Of a stretch of 64,000 nt of DNA, positions 19,151 through 28,674 are shown piece by piece. Below the pieces are notes generated by a model. It was not told the DNA's origin and searched no databases. It saw only the letters and a list, made by a program, of their open reading frames with translations. The position numbers were made by a program, and so were the translations under genes. The DNA is from Paramoeba atlantica (lineage: Eukaryota; Discosea). The number at the start of each line of letters is the position of its first letter. Position 1 is the first letter of the stretch. The stretch spans positions 1 to 64,000 of the forward strand of contig CDRNVI010000067.1 in assembly GCA_977017575.1 (NCBI GenBank). Reading direction: 5' to 3'.

Positions 19151-19817
19151 GCTGTAACTGCTTCGCAGTTGAAAACACCGCGAAAACCAACTTCATCAGC
19201 CCGTCGCTCCGGAAATGTGGACCCTTTGCGGTACAATTTTGACGAGTGCCGCCCTGAATGGCTTCGTAGACACAGTGAAACCAGGGCCTGGGTGGGGTTT
19301 GGGTTCTAGTGGACTTTTAGACTTCCACGTAGACAGAATTTCACGGACAGTCTTTCTGTCCCTGCCAAAATGTTTAGCTAAAGTATGAATCGAATTTCCT
19401 TTTTTATAATGGCGGACAATTTCAAGGCGCTCTGGGAATGCAGGTAATAGGGGGGTCTTACAGGTAATAGGGGGTGTCTTGTTCTTCGGCGAGTTGGAGT
19501 ACTGCCCTTTAGTAGATTTAACGGGGGTATCCCTCAAATTTATAGAATTAGAAACCATATTTGAATAAAAAACTCCCAAATTTTTGAAATATTGGGATTG
19601 TTTGTAAAATTATGCTATTTTTTCGTGTTCTTTTTCTAAATAGCCAGGCAACGCTAGGATAGGGGGGATAGTATTTTAGACCCAGGGGGGGTGATGGGCA
19701 AACGAACGGCCGGAAACGCTCTAGTTTTTCGAGATCTGTTGAATGCCGAAGGAATTAGGTCAAAAGCTCTTATGGTGTGCTCAGGAGCCTGGGGGGGAAA
19801 CCAGTACCTGGTCTGTA
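19150..19817 (-). mobile_element. 5' part of mariner element C1 with transposase N-terminus
   Basis: Read on the minus strand, the element begins at 19817 with TACAGACCAGGTACTGG and a C-run, then the subterminal block CTAATTCCTTCGGCATTC followed by CAGATCTCG. A frame from 19579 to 19196 encodes a helix-turn-helix N-terminus: ERLEIVRHYKKGNSIHTLAK and FGRDRKTVREILS. The catalytic part and the other terminus are missing, so this is a truncated copy. C2 at 20768-21557 is a better-bounded relative. Confidence 0.65.
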
Positions 19818-20575
19818 GAATGGTATGATCTCGAAATCACAGAATACCAAAATTCCTCGTTTAAGCCACATGTACACTTTTACCAGTTGTAGGAAGGAAA
19901 ACAGTGTCCCTGTATTAATAATCTATATGCCCAAATTATCACGGCCGAGTTTAAGGTTCACCGAATTGCATTCTTTAGTTATTCGAAAAAAATGGTAGCC
20001 ACAAAAAAGGGAGGTACAATTAGTTATTCTTTTTTTTTCCTTTTATGTCACTGCAATATCGATAAAACCCATCCTCCCTACACACGGTTCAGCCGCGCGC
20101 CACCACGAATGCACACCACATCACTTCGGAGGATTCGGAACACAAGACCCAGAGAAAGAAAATAGAAAGGGAAAGGGAAAAAATTAAGTTCCTATGATTT
20201 AATGACATACCTTCCGCGTGTAAGTGTGTACGTACACGTGTAAGTTAGCCACTTACACACTTTTCTTGTAACACTGTTTTTGTTGATGGGAAAGCGATCT
20301 CGTGTAAACAGGCGCGGAAACACATTCAGTTTAGTTCAATGTAAGGATATAAAGTTCATGTGAAAGGTTTTTAGTCTACACAACTCGCACTTTCTTTTGG
20401 GTTAGATCCTGCAAAAAAACCCGCATGGTGAGGCACACGTACAAATTGACTGAAAAGAAAAGTCATCCCTCTCGGGGAGTAGTACCCCGAACGTGTTCCT
20501 TCTGGATCTCCCGAATTTCGCTAAGTCTTTGCCGTTGGAGATGCACTGGGTGCGGGTGGGTGCGGCTGGGGATGT
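19818..20575. other. non-coding stretch, TE-derived in part
   Basis: No gene is recognised. ACACTTACACGTG-type words recur around 20220-20270 (GTAAGTGTGTACGTACACGTG), forming a small palindrome. The open frame starting near 20425 runs into a fold-back and is not credible. Confidence 0.35.
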
Positions 20576-20579
20576 TTCA

Positions 20580-20767
20580 ACCCTCTAAAGTGGACAAGGG
20601 AGATACTAAAGGCACCTTTGGAAAACCACCACAAAACTGGAACCCTCCCGGTTTGTAGAGCATTCTGATGTAACGAAAGGATCTTTAACGGGAGATATCG
20701 TTCCAGTTTTGTGGTGGTTTTCCAAAAGTGCCTTTAGTATCTCCCTCGTCCACTTTAGCCTGGGTAA
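20580..20767. repeat. fold-back element, GTGGACGAGGGAGATAC type, copy 1
   Basis: The left arm AAAGTGGACAAGGGAGATAC continues through AAACCACCACAAAACTGG; the right arm repeats this in inverse order and ends GTCCACTTTAGCCTGGGTAA. The arms are 55-70 bp with a loop of about 50 bp. The copy abuts element C2. A second fold-back with the same core but different arm interior lies at 44953-45140. Confidence 0.75.
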
Positions 20768-21557
20768 TACAGTCCAGGTACTGGTTTCCCCCCCCCCCCC
20801 CCAGGATCCAGAACACACCGTAAGAGATTTTGACCTAATTCCTTCGGCATTTAACAGATCTCGAAAGACTAGAGCGTTTCCCGCCGTTTGTTTGCCTATC
20901 AGCCCTCCTGGGTCAAAAATATTTAGGAAAAACACGAAAAAATAGCATAATTTTACTAAAAAATCCCAATATTTCAAAAATTTGGGAGTTTTTCATTCAA
21001 ATATGGTTTCTCATTCTATGAATTTGAGGGATACTCCCATCAAATCTACTAAAGACCAGTACTAAAGGCCAGTACAACTCGCCGAAAAGCAAGATACCCC
21101 CTATTACCCATAAAACGTCACGAAATGCACTCCCAGAGCGCCTTGACCGAATTGTAAAAGAAAATTTGAAACCAGGGACTGAAAAACAGCTCCGGAAGGC
21201 GATAAAGAAAGCCTTTTGTGATGCTTAAGCGTCATTCTTATCGACGCCAATTCTTAATTTGTATAAATTCAGTTCCTAAACGCTTGCGAATTGTGCGGAG
21301 CATTCAAGGAGACCAATGTAGGTATTAATATATAGGAATCTATACACATTTTTTTCATTTTTTACCCCCCCTCGAAATTTTTTTTTGAAATTTGCCAACT
21401 TTCACCACGCCCACCTAGGACCCAGGGGGGGTGATGGGCAAAGCAACTGTGGGAAACGCTCTAGCTTTTCGAGATCTGTTGAATGCCGAAGGAATTAGGT
21501 CAAAAGCTCTTACGGCGCGCTCTGGAGCCTGGGGGGGGAACCAATACCTGGACTGTA
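20768..21557 (+). mobile_element. internally deleted mariner element C2
   Basis: The ends TACAGTCCAGGTACTGG and CCAATACCTGGACTGTA are inverted repeats flanked by TA. Inside, both ends hold the AGATCTCG block and the CTAATTCCTTCGGCATT block seen in C1. The middle retains a degraded transposase start (MVSHSMNLRDTPIKST-like, from 21003) joined to a degraded C-terminus (KQLRKAIKKAF, near 21190). At 790 bp and with stops, it could move only with help from another copy. Confidence 0.75.
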
Positions 21558-21724
21558 TGCCGAAGAATAACTTTATGGTCGAATAGCGCCTATCGGGAGC
21601 ACAGACCGTGAGAACATCGTTTTGGAAGTAACTTCTCATTGCCCTCGTGATTGTAACCATTTTATATACATCAGTCAGCCCATATTCTGTAACGATTTAA
21701 ACTTTTGTACATATCAAAAAAAGT

Positions 21725-22300
21725 AGTAAGTCATAGTAATTACTGAGGACTACTTCTTCCTTAGTAATTAGGAAACTTAGGAAGGTTCTTCCTTAGTACT
21801 ACTTCTACCTTAGTACTACTTCTACCTTAGTAGTTCTTCCTTAGTACTACTTCTTCCTTAGTAATTAGGAAACTAGAGAACTACTACTTCCTTAGTAATT
21901 ACTGAAAGCTTGCGTAAGTAATTCATAAACGGGTGGGTATAATAAGATAATAGGGATACATACGTATTTTCTATAAATTGTCTAGTATCCATTTTGTACT
22001 GTTCATATCCAGATAAAAAATTTCATATCCAGATAAAAAGGGGCGGGTGCGGACGGCCCTTTCGTTAGTTAGTAATTAGTTATTCGGAGACCAAATCAAA
22101 ATTGAGAAGAAAGTTATAAATTTAGACATTAAAAGCTGAAGCGGGAAGTCATGTGAAATTGAATTCGAGCAAGTCATCTATATACTATATATCTTTCATT
22201 TCATGGATCACGCACGAGCCTGTGCCCCCGAATGTCAATTATATAGTAATTACTAGCCGATTAGTAGCAAATTAGTAATTGCTAGTTTACTACTGTAGTT
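21725..22300. repeat. array of TAGTAATTAC / CTTAGTACTACTTC words
   Basis: Between 21725 and 21905 the words CTTAGTACTACTTCTTCC and TTAGTAATTAGG recur irregularly with 17-35 bp spacing, and TAGTAATTACT occurs again near 22245-22285. Similar words lie at 17980-18020. They may be subterminal binding sites of the composite element or a young minisatellite. No gene is present. Confidence 0.5.
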
Positions 22301-22385
22301 AGGGTATGCCTAGGGTGATATGTATGAATTTTTTGGATTACTTAGTCAATTTTTTTCTTAAGATTACGGCTAGTATTGCCTTTCT

Positions 22386-22547
22386 ATGGTTTCAATGAAC
22401 TGCAGAGGTTGCCCCCGTTTTGAGTGTGCTGCTCAAATTCGCTTGACTTCAGTCGGCTCTGCCACAGAGGAAACGTGTACGCTGTGGATGCTAAACCACA
22501 AACTCACTGTTAACCAAGTGTATTATGCGCATTATGTTCCGCAGTAA
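22386..22547 (+). other. short Cys-rich reading frame, possible zinc-finger fragment
   Basis: A 53-residue frame contains NCRGCPRFECAAQIRL and ends with LWMLNHKL and a short tail. The spacing of Cys and a later His recalls the zinc-binding domains of FLYWCH or mutator-type transposases. It has no neighbour to support it and may be chance. Confidence 0.25.
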
Positions 22548-22669
22548 GAAGCATTTTTCTTGTTAGATAATGATCGAAGGGAAAATATCGTCTTTTTAAA
22601 AATTCTGAAAACTGAATTCAAAATTTTGTACATTATTCGTTCAATCCGACCTTATCTTCTTTATCCCTT

Positions 22670-23960
22670 ACAACTTTCAGTTCCTTGAGAATGGAAGATA
22701 AATCTTCAGAGGAAAGAGTCTCATCCTGAAGAACAGAACTGACACGATGTACCTGATTTCGACGAATAAAAATCCTTCCTTCACGATTGCGAAGGCGGTT
22801 TTCTATCGCAGAAACCAGGTGCTTTTACGCTTTGTGAGTCTTTTCCAAAAGTCGTCCAAACTGTCTTCGATAAGAGCTTGATGTTACAGGGGTGAACAGA
22901 AATCTTGCCCCCCCCCCCGTTTTTTTATCCGTTTTTGCTCATCTTTGCAGCATTGGAGAGATCTCGCTTTCCTAGCGAAGGGCTTTGCCGCCTTTTTTTC
23001 GTAGGGACCCCCTGGGACCCCCTAGGTCTAAAAAACATGGTTTTTTGATACCGTTTTTCTGGAGCGCACCCATTTTTTTTACATTTTTTTATGTTTTATA
23101 AAATTATCCCCTTCGCATTTTAGCTCGTTTTAATCGCGTTTGATGAATCTAATTCTCATAGCGAATAGTCTTGCTGCATTTCTTTCTTAATGGCTCCTTA
23201 GAGCTCTCATGGGATAAAAACATGATTTTTAGCAATTTTTTTTCCCTCACGTACATTTTTCCCTTTTGTGAAACTATGAAAACAAGATGTACAAACCCTA
23301 AACCCGGTGAGTATGTTGAGGCATGGAGCGACAAAAGAGAGGACACCCCCTGATATCACATAAAGGCACTTTTTCTGTACCCCTTTCTGAACAACATTGT
23401 GTGGAACAAATTTAAGCCACACAACCACGAAACACTCATAGAGGCCGTAAAAAAGGCGTTCAATGCCATAAAAAGATCCTCAGAAAAGCAAAAAGTAATG
23501 AATACAATCAACTCAGTTCCCAAAAGACTCCGAATAGTATTAGAAAATGACGGCGGACATTCTGGGTACTAATCTATAAAGTTTATATCACGTATTAGTT
23601 CTTACTGATCGGCATCCGCATTTTTCCATGTAATTTTCAAAATTTGAGTTTTCTAAAATCTTGTTTTTGGTCGATTTTCGGGTCGCCGTATGAGCACCAG
23701 GGGGTCCCTACGAAAAAAAGGCAGCAAAGCCCTTCGCTAGGAAAGCGAGATCTCTCCAATGCTGCAAAGATGAGCAAAAAAGGATAAAAAAATCAAATTT
23801 CCAAGGGGGGGGCAAGATTTCTGTTCACCCCTGTATCATCGTGCAATGAGCGGTTCATCCAACGAGCCACAGCTTCGGCTGAGCGAATGAACGTCTTGCT
23901 GGGTTCAGTAGTCTTACATTGACGAATAATACATAAAATATTCGCCGCATACGTAAAACA
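22670..23960 (-). pseudogene. unknown minus-strand coding relic split by element D
   Basis: On the minus strand, the part upstream of element D (about 23960-23836) reads RQCKTTEPSKTFIRSAEA and AVARWMNRSLHDD. The part downstream (22884-22670) reads YRRQFGRLLEKTHKA, then after a stop or shift VSAIENRLRNREGRIFIRR and SSEDLSSILKELKVV up to a stop near 22670. Read together they look like one helical, basic protein. I do not recognise the family; a transposon protein or a lost host gene are both possible. Confidence 0.35.
22885..23835. mobile_element. non-autonomous mariner-type element D with about 130-bp TIRs
   Basis: The ends TACAGGGGTGAACAGAAATC and its inverse GATTTCTGTTCACCCCTGTA are next to TA. 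The inverted repeat continues inward for about 130 bp, including AGAGATCTCGCTTTCCTAGC and TCGTAGGGACCCCCTGG. The centre keeps a transposase tail on the + strand near 23385-23572, ending KRLRIVLENDGGHSGY and a stop, the usual end of Tc1-type transposases. The catalytic part is gone. It sits inside an older minus-strand coding relic (22670-23960), which gives a clean insertion site at TA. Confidence 0.75.
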
Positions 23961-24080
23961 CAGTGGCGTACTTTACGCCCGTATACAGAAGAAAATATTA
24001 TAAACTTATTAGGAATTAAAATATTAAGAAAAACACCGATTTAGCTTTGTTTCTACTCTTACAACACACCGTCTCTCCCC

Positions 24081-24677
24081 ATGATCGTTTCCCCACCACT
24101 CCTACATTTCTCCGATGCCCCGCAGCCCCCGCTCAAGTCATCCAAAACACGCAACGTGGAACTCCCAGACGAATACAATCTTGTGCGTTTTATTGCCAAC
24201 ATCACCAACCCCCACGCCTCATGGACCACACACAACAAGCAGTGGGATGGCGCGGAACGCGACCTAAAAGGTGCAACCCGAGTCATTGATTGGTTCAGCC
24301 GCGGCCTTAGTGGCACTCTCCAGTGGGAATATCTACCGCGCTCCCTCAAGGAGTTAAATTTTTACGACAACAAGCTATATGGGAGTGTGGATTTTGTCGA
24401 CCTCCCCCCAGGGCTCGTGGTGCTGGATCTGTCCTATAACCGATTCTCCGGGTCGCTGGAGTTAACAAAATTGCCGGAGACCATGGAGGAGCTAATCCTG
24501 TCCGAGAATCAATTTGCAGGATGGGTGGATCTAAACCGTCTGCCGCGGCGTCTAAGTACGTTTGCGGTGCGGAATAACGCGGAACTGACGGGGAAACTGG
24601 AGCCGGAAAAGCTGCCGCGGGATATGTCCTACCGGGCGCTGTGGGATACGAAAATTTTAGTCTGTGATCTAGATTAA
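24081..24677 (+). CDS. leucine-rich-repeat protein, LRR family member 2
   Basis: The 198-residue protein shares the family layout: a LPDEYNLVRFIANI segment at residues 28-41, a short cap and then repeats such as LPPGLVVLDLSYNRFSGSLE and LPETMEELILSENQFAGWVD. It ends with a TKILV segment like member 4. The two cap cysteines found in members 1, 3, 4 and 5 are absent; the site reads KQWDGAERD instead. No signal peptide or membrane helix is visible. Codons are more GC-rich than in members 3-5. A GATTTAG acceptor-like site lies about 38 nt upstream of the start. Confidence 0.8.
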   Translation: MIVSPPLLHFSDAPQPPLKSSKTRNVELPDEYNLVRFIANITNPHASWTTHNKQWDGAERDLKGATRVIDWFSRGLSGTLQWEYLPRSLKELNFYDNKLYGSVDFVDLPPGLVVLDLSYNRFSGSLELTKLPETMEELILSENQFAGWVDLNRLPRRLSTFAVRNNAELTGKLEPEKLPRDMSYRALWDTKILVCDLD

Positions 24678-24788
24678 GTATGACAGGAAATGTGAGAATG
24701 CAAGTGACGGAATTTCGTGCACTTACAAATGTGTATCATGTACTGTGACACTCCCCCTTGTACTTCGTTGAAAAAAACTGCTTTCACC

Positions 24789-25757
24789 TAAACCGGGGGT
24801 CAGTCTAATATTAAGATTGAAAACGCTAATAAACCCCGCGTCATCAATAAGCGAATCGCAGGGTTGTCATAATCACTCGCTTGGATAATACTGAAATTTT
24901 GTTTGAGAAGCCACCATGAAAAAAATTCAAGTTTTTTTGGGGGGAAAAAAGTCCCCTTTCACCGAAATTTATTACAGTAAAAGGATATAATCATTTTACA
25001 TGATCTGGTGCACCGTTTCACAAGCCTTCTTGATGCCACGTGTTAATTCAGAATAGTTTTGCAACTGATTTTTGTTGCTAATATGAATACGGGAGTTTGG
25101 AAATCTGCCTTTAATCCATTTGTTCAACACTTGTATGGATCCATACTTGCGTTGTATCTCTACACTCCAGCTATCCCACACACGTGAGATCGCCCGCTTG
25201 ATTTTGGCCGTAGATTCCACTCGAACGCGAACACCATTATCTTTTGCTTGCTTTTCGTAAGGGCAAATTTTAGTTCTATCCACATTTTTTGAAAGTTCAC
25301 CTGAATCCTCTGAATCTCTGTCATTCGATTTTTCATCCGATTCTTCGGAGCTTTCAGAACCATTATCTTCTTCGGACTCGGCACTGTCACTCGGCCGACT
25401 TTCAGAGTCACAGTTTTCAGATTTATAAAGCAGAGAATCGCTCAAGTCGGAGGGTTGCATACACCTTCGTCATCCTTAAGAGAGCAAACCTCAACATAAT
25501 CTTCGACGACTCTGTAACATTCGTTGATTACTTCTCCGTGGCTACGCAGCGATAGTGCCGTTAATTGTGAAGCAATAAGGTCCACCAAAAAAATCAGAAA
25601 AATTAAAGAACCAAAGAAAATCCTTAAAAAAATCAAATCTTAATATTGAAGTGAATCTTAATATTAAAGTGTCATTTTAATATTAAAGTGCCAATCTTAA
25701 TATTAAAGTAGATCTTAATATTAAACTAACCTTAGTATTGAACTGACCCCCGGTTTA
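24789..25757 (-). mobile_element. 969-bp TIR element E with one small gene
   Basis: The termini TAAACCGGGGGTCAGT and ACTGACCCCCGGTTTA are perfect inverses for about 16 bp. Next to the right terminus the word CTTAATATTAAAGT recurs five to six times between 25640 and 25740, with one copy (TAATATTAAGATT) at the left end. Such clustered subterminal words are usual transposase-binding sites. The single sizeable gene runs on the minus strand (24996-25460, perhaps starting upstream at 25636). The element matches none of the mariner families in the window. Confidence 0.65.
24996..25460 (-). CDS. unclassified protein of element E, acidic N-terminus
   Basis: The 154-residue frame begins with a strongly acidic Ser/Glu/Asp stretch (residues 1-60) and continues with a basic, helix-rich domain containing ESTAKIKRAISRVWDSW, RKYGSIQVLNKWIKGRFP and KNQLQNYSELTRGIKKACE. 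An overlapping frame upstream (25636-25442) reads EVINECYRVVEDYVEVCSL and may be the true N-terminus separated by one frameshift. No DDE, HUH or recombinase motif is seen. It may be a DNA-binding accessory protein or the remains of a transposase. I do not recognise the family. Confidence 0.5.
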   Translation of the reverse strand: MQPSDLSDSLLYKSENCDSESRPSDSAESEEDNGSESSEESDEKSNDRDSEDSGELSKNVDRTKICPYEKQAKDNGVRVRVESTAKIKRAISRVWDSWSVEIQRKYGSIQVLNKWIKGRFPNSRIHISNKNQLQNYSELTRGIKKACETVHQIM

Positions 25758-25875
25758 CATGTTCTGTAGTAAATATTTTTTTCAGTCTTTCATACAAAAA
25801 ATTTGATAGGAAGTGCCAAGCGAATATTATGTTTCTTTGGCAGGCTTTTCCTTTTTTTCTTCTTTGTGAATATTA

Positions 25876-27540
25876 ATGCCTGAAGTTCCCCAAAATGAGC
25901 CAGTTGAGGTTTCCTCTATGTGCCCTGCTTGCGAAGGAAGTGGCATGACACGAATGCTTCTCACAACTATCCCACATTTTCGCGACGTTTTACTTTCGAG
26001 CTTTAGTTGCGACGACACAAAAGAATGTGGACATACGAACCGAGAAGTACAGTTCGTGGGGACGTTTCCCCCAGAAGGCATAGAAATTACACTGTTGTGT
26101 AAAACTCGAAACGATCTCAACCGTCAAGTGGTGACATCTCCTCATGCAGAACTTAGAATTCCTGAACTGCAATTAGAGATTCCCCCAAGTTCAAGCATGC
26201 GTGGTTCCATTCGTACAGTGGAGGGTGTCCTGAAGCAAATTTACAGCGACGTAAAGGAGAGCACGGACCAGCGAACGGATATTGGAGACGAGGAGAAGGC
26301 CACCCTGTGTGCTTTTCTTGCTCGTGTCGAAGAGTTCATGAACCTCCGGGACGAAACACCTAACCCTTTTACTTTGCTCATAAACGACCCCAGCGGAAAT
26401 AGCAACATCGAGGCCATCTACCATACCGGAAATCTAGACCCTCAACTCTCGGAGCGGCACTTTTTCCGTACCCCTGTCCAACGTGAGGCCTTAGGACTGG
26501 CCTCCGAACCCCCTGAACCTGAATACATGGCCTCCGAGTCAACCCCTCCCCCCAAAGACACAACCCCCCAACCAAACAATAAAACGCCTTCCTCATCACC
26601 CCCTTCCTCATCACCCCCTCATCTCTCTGAGATACCCAACCCCCCACCCATCTCCACAATCCCAACAACCAACCCCACCACCACCCGTACCCCTTCCCAA
26701 AACCAATACATCAACGCGGGCCAACTCCCCCCCACGACCTCCACCACCCACCCACCCCCTACTCCCACTCCCACTCCCACTCCCACTCCCACTACTACTA
26801 CTACCACCACCACCACCACCAACCACGAACTCCCTACTCCCTCCACTCCCCCCACCCCTCCCCCCGACCCCCCCTCGGTCTACACCCTCTCCGAGTCCTG
26901 CCCCTCCTGCGCCTCCCTGGGCGCCTGCACCATCCACCCCCTCGCGATCCCCCACTTCGGCGACGCCCTCCTCCTCGGGTACGCCTGCCCCCACTGCGGC
27001 TACCGCAGCACGGAGGTCAAGCGCGGCGGGGGGATCGCCCCGCACAAGACCCGGCTCACCCTCACCGTGCGGTCCCCCGCGGACCTGAACCGGGACGTGC
27101 TGCAGAGCGAGACCGCCCTGGTGCGGGTCCCGGGGCTGGAGCTCGAGATGCACCCCGGCGGGGGGTGGCGCTCGGGGTGCTTCACCACGCTCGAGGGGCT
27201 GCTGACCCGGATGGGGGAGACCCTCCGGGGGACCGCGGCCGCGTTCGTGGCCGGGGACAGTGGGGAGGCGGAGAGGGGGCGGCGGTGGGAGGGGCTGATG
27301 GGGGGGCTGCGGGGGCTGGCGAGCGGGGAGGGGCCGTACCCGTTTCAGGTGGTGCTGGAGGACCCCTCGGGGAATATTTACGTGCAACGGAGGGGGAGGG
27401 AGGGGGTGGAGGTGGGGGAGAATGGGGATGAGCAGTTGGTGGAGGAGAGGATGGTGAGGACGAGGGAGGAGGATGAGGAGTTGGGGATTTTGGATATGAA
27501 GACGGAGGGGTATGAGGAGGAGGAGGAGGGGAAGGTGTGA
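25876..27540 (+). CDS. ZPR1: ZPR1 zinc-finger protein
   Basis: The 554-residue protein has the two-domain ZPR1 plan. Domain 1 (residues about 15-210) begins CPACEGSGMTRMLLTTIPHF and has its second Cys pair in SFSCDDTKECGHTNREV, with a wider spacing than the usual C-x2-C. Domain 2 (about 335-540) begins CPSCASLGACTIHPLAIPHF and continues YACPHCGYRSTEV. Both end in a DPSGN motif. A Pro/Thr-rich low-complexity linker joins them. ZPR1 binds translation factor eEF1A and helps it fold. Domain 1 has ordinary mixed codons, whereas the linker is C-rich and domain 2 extremely GC-rich, moving from C-ending to G-ending codons. A TTTGGCAG site about 30 nt upstream is a likely acceptor. Confidence 0.95.
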   Translation: MPEVPQNEPVEVSSMCPACEGSGMTRMLLTTIPHFRDVLLSSFSCDDTKECGHTNREVQFVGTFPPEGIEITLLCKTRNDLNRQVVTSPHAELRIPELQLEIPPSSSMRGSIRTVEGVLKQIYSDVKESTDQRTDIGDEEKATLCAFLARVEEFMNLRDETPNPFTLLINDPSGNSNIEAIYHTGNLDPQLSERHFFRTPVQREALGLASEPPEPEYMASESTPPPKDTTPQPNNKTPSSSPPSSSPPHLSEIPNPPPISTIPTTNPTTTRTPSQNQYINAGQLPPTTSTTHPPPTPTPTPTPTPTTTTTTTTTTNHELPTPSTPPTPPPDPPSVYTLSESCPSCASLGACTIHPLAIPHFGDALLLGYACPHCGYRSTEVKRGGGIAPHKTRLTLTVRSPADLNRDVLQSETALVRVPGLELEMHPGGGWRSGCFTTLEGLLTRMGETLRGTAAAFVAGDSGEAERGRRWEGLMGGLRGLASGEGPYPFQVVLEDPSGNIYVQRRGREGVEVGENGDEQLVEERMVRTREEDEELGILDMKTEGYEEEEEGKV

Positions 27541-27704
27541 GGGATGGAAACTGGCTTAGTGAAGAAAGAAGAATTTGAAAAAAAAGTGTTTCAAAAAAGA
27601 TGATTTCGGAGTGGGCGTGTATGTTGTTTAGGTAGTGGAAGGGAAGCGCATACTATTGACTTTGTATTACATGCTTTACCGTATTTTTGTCACACCTTTT
27701 CTTT

Positions 27705-28376
27705 ATGAATTTGCAGGAACTTGGTGCGGCACTACTCCCGCCTGCGAAAGAAGAAATAGATTCTTACCCAACATCGACTTCAGAGGCTGCTACAACAACT
27801 TTACCTGATGTTACAGTATCGGATTTTCCCTCACATGCGGAACCAATTGAAGTGGAATATTGTCCAAGTTGTACACTTCCCTTTGAGTATTGCGAATATG
27901 GAGGCGTTTGGGCTTCCTGTAAGCCCCATCTGATTAAAAAAGGAATTGATGTAGCCGATCGAAAAGATCGTTCTCGTAAAAAACGTGGCGCAAAGGTGCT
28001 ACCGGAAAATACCGAAGAGAATGAGGAAACTGCAAAGGATGATTCAAAAGGAAAATCTTCTCATAAGAAGACTCCCTTACCCAAAATTACTATTTCTGTG
28101 CTACGAAGAAGCCGCAACAAATATGTTACGGTTCTCAAAGGACTCTTATCGTTTCCTGAAATCTCTTTAAAATCCTTTAGCAGTGATATGAAAAAACATT
28201 TCTGCTGCGGTAGTACAGTGTCAGCCGAAGGATTTGTTGAGATTCAAGGGAATGTAGCATCTCAGTTGTTTGAACTGTTGCCCCGTCGGTACGGGCCAAA
28301 GCACAATATTTCACGCACATCTCTCAGCGTGGGAAAAGTTGAGGTGGAGGGAGGAATTGTGATTCCTGAAGAATAG
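27705..28376 (+). CDS. DENR: DENR/Tma22-like translation recycling factor
   Basis: From the ATG at 27705 the protein has 223 residues. An N-terminal zinc-binding segment VEYCPSCTLPFEYCEYGG (with a fourth Cys in ASCKPHL) matches DENR. After a Lys-rich linker, the C-terminal SUI1 domain reads KITISVLRRSRNKYVTVLKG and SSDMKKHFCCGSTVS, ending with a EIQGNVASQLFELL segment. DENR works with MCT-1 on the small ribosomal subunit to remove tRNA and mRNA after termination and to allow reinitiation. A TTTGCAG sequence lies 10 nt inside the frame, so an acceptor there would remove this ATG; the one before it was taken as no later Met fits. Confidence 0.92.
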   Translation: MNLQELGAALLPPAKEEIDSYPTSTSEAATTTLPDVTVSDFPSHAEPIEVEYCPSCTLPFEYCEYGGVWASCKPHLIKKGIDVADRKDRSRKKRGAKVLPENTEENEETAKDDSKGKSSHKKTPLPKITISVLRRSRNKYVTVLKGLLSFPEISLKSFSSDMKKHFCCGSTVSAEGFVEIQGNVASQLFELLPRRYGPKHNISRTSLSVGKVEVEGGIVIPEE

Positions 28377-28674
28377 CAACAAGGCGTGGTACGAGCGCTT
28401 CCCCCCAACGGAGAGAGCCCTTTCCACGAGATTTACTTTCACAAATTCTCACATTCGACATTTTTGACAAACTTTCACACTTTCCACAATTGATTGAACT
28501 TTAAAGAGACTGGATCGACGAGTTGTGCTTGTTTTGTTCTTCAAAATATACTCGTATATAGTTTTTCATTTTCACTGGAGAAAAACTTTAAAAACACAAC
28601 ATCTTGTTTCAAAATTTACCCTTTTCCAATACTAACCATTCCATTTTCTCATTCTCTCTCTCTCTCTCCTTCCA

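Larger units (their letters stand above)
17960..22315. mobile_element. possible composite element with CCCTAGGCATAC termini
   Basis: The sequence CCCTAGGCATACGCTAACTA at 17960 is the inverse, with few changes, of TAGTTAGGGTATGCCTAGGG at 22296-22315. Inside both ends are several TAGTAATTACTA-type words. Between them lie unrelated fragments: a LINE-like relic, mariner family C pieces and a fold-back. No gene can be assigned to the outer element, so it may be a non-autonomous element that collected insertions. A chance pair of dispersed ends remains possible because no target duplication was found. Confidence 0.4.

Noticed and set aside
26611-27387. 258-codon minus-strand frame opposite ZPR1
   Set aside because: Low-complexity antisense of a GC-rich coding region with unmistakable ZPR1 motifs on the other strand.
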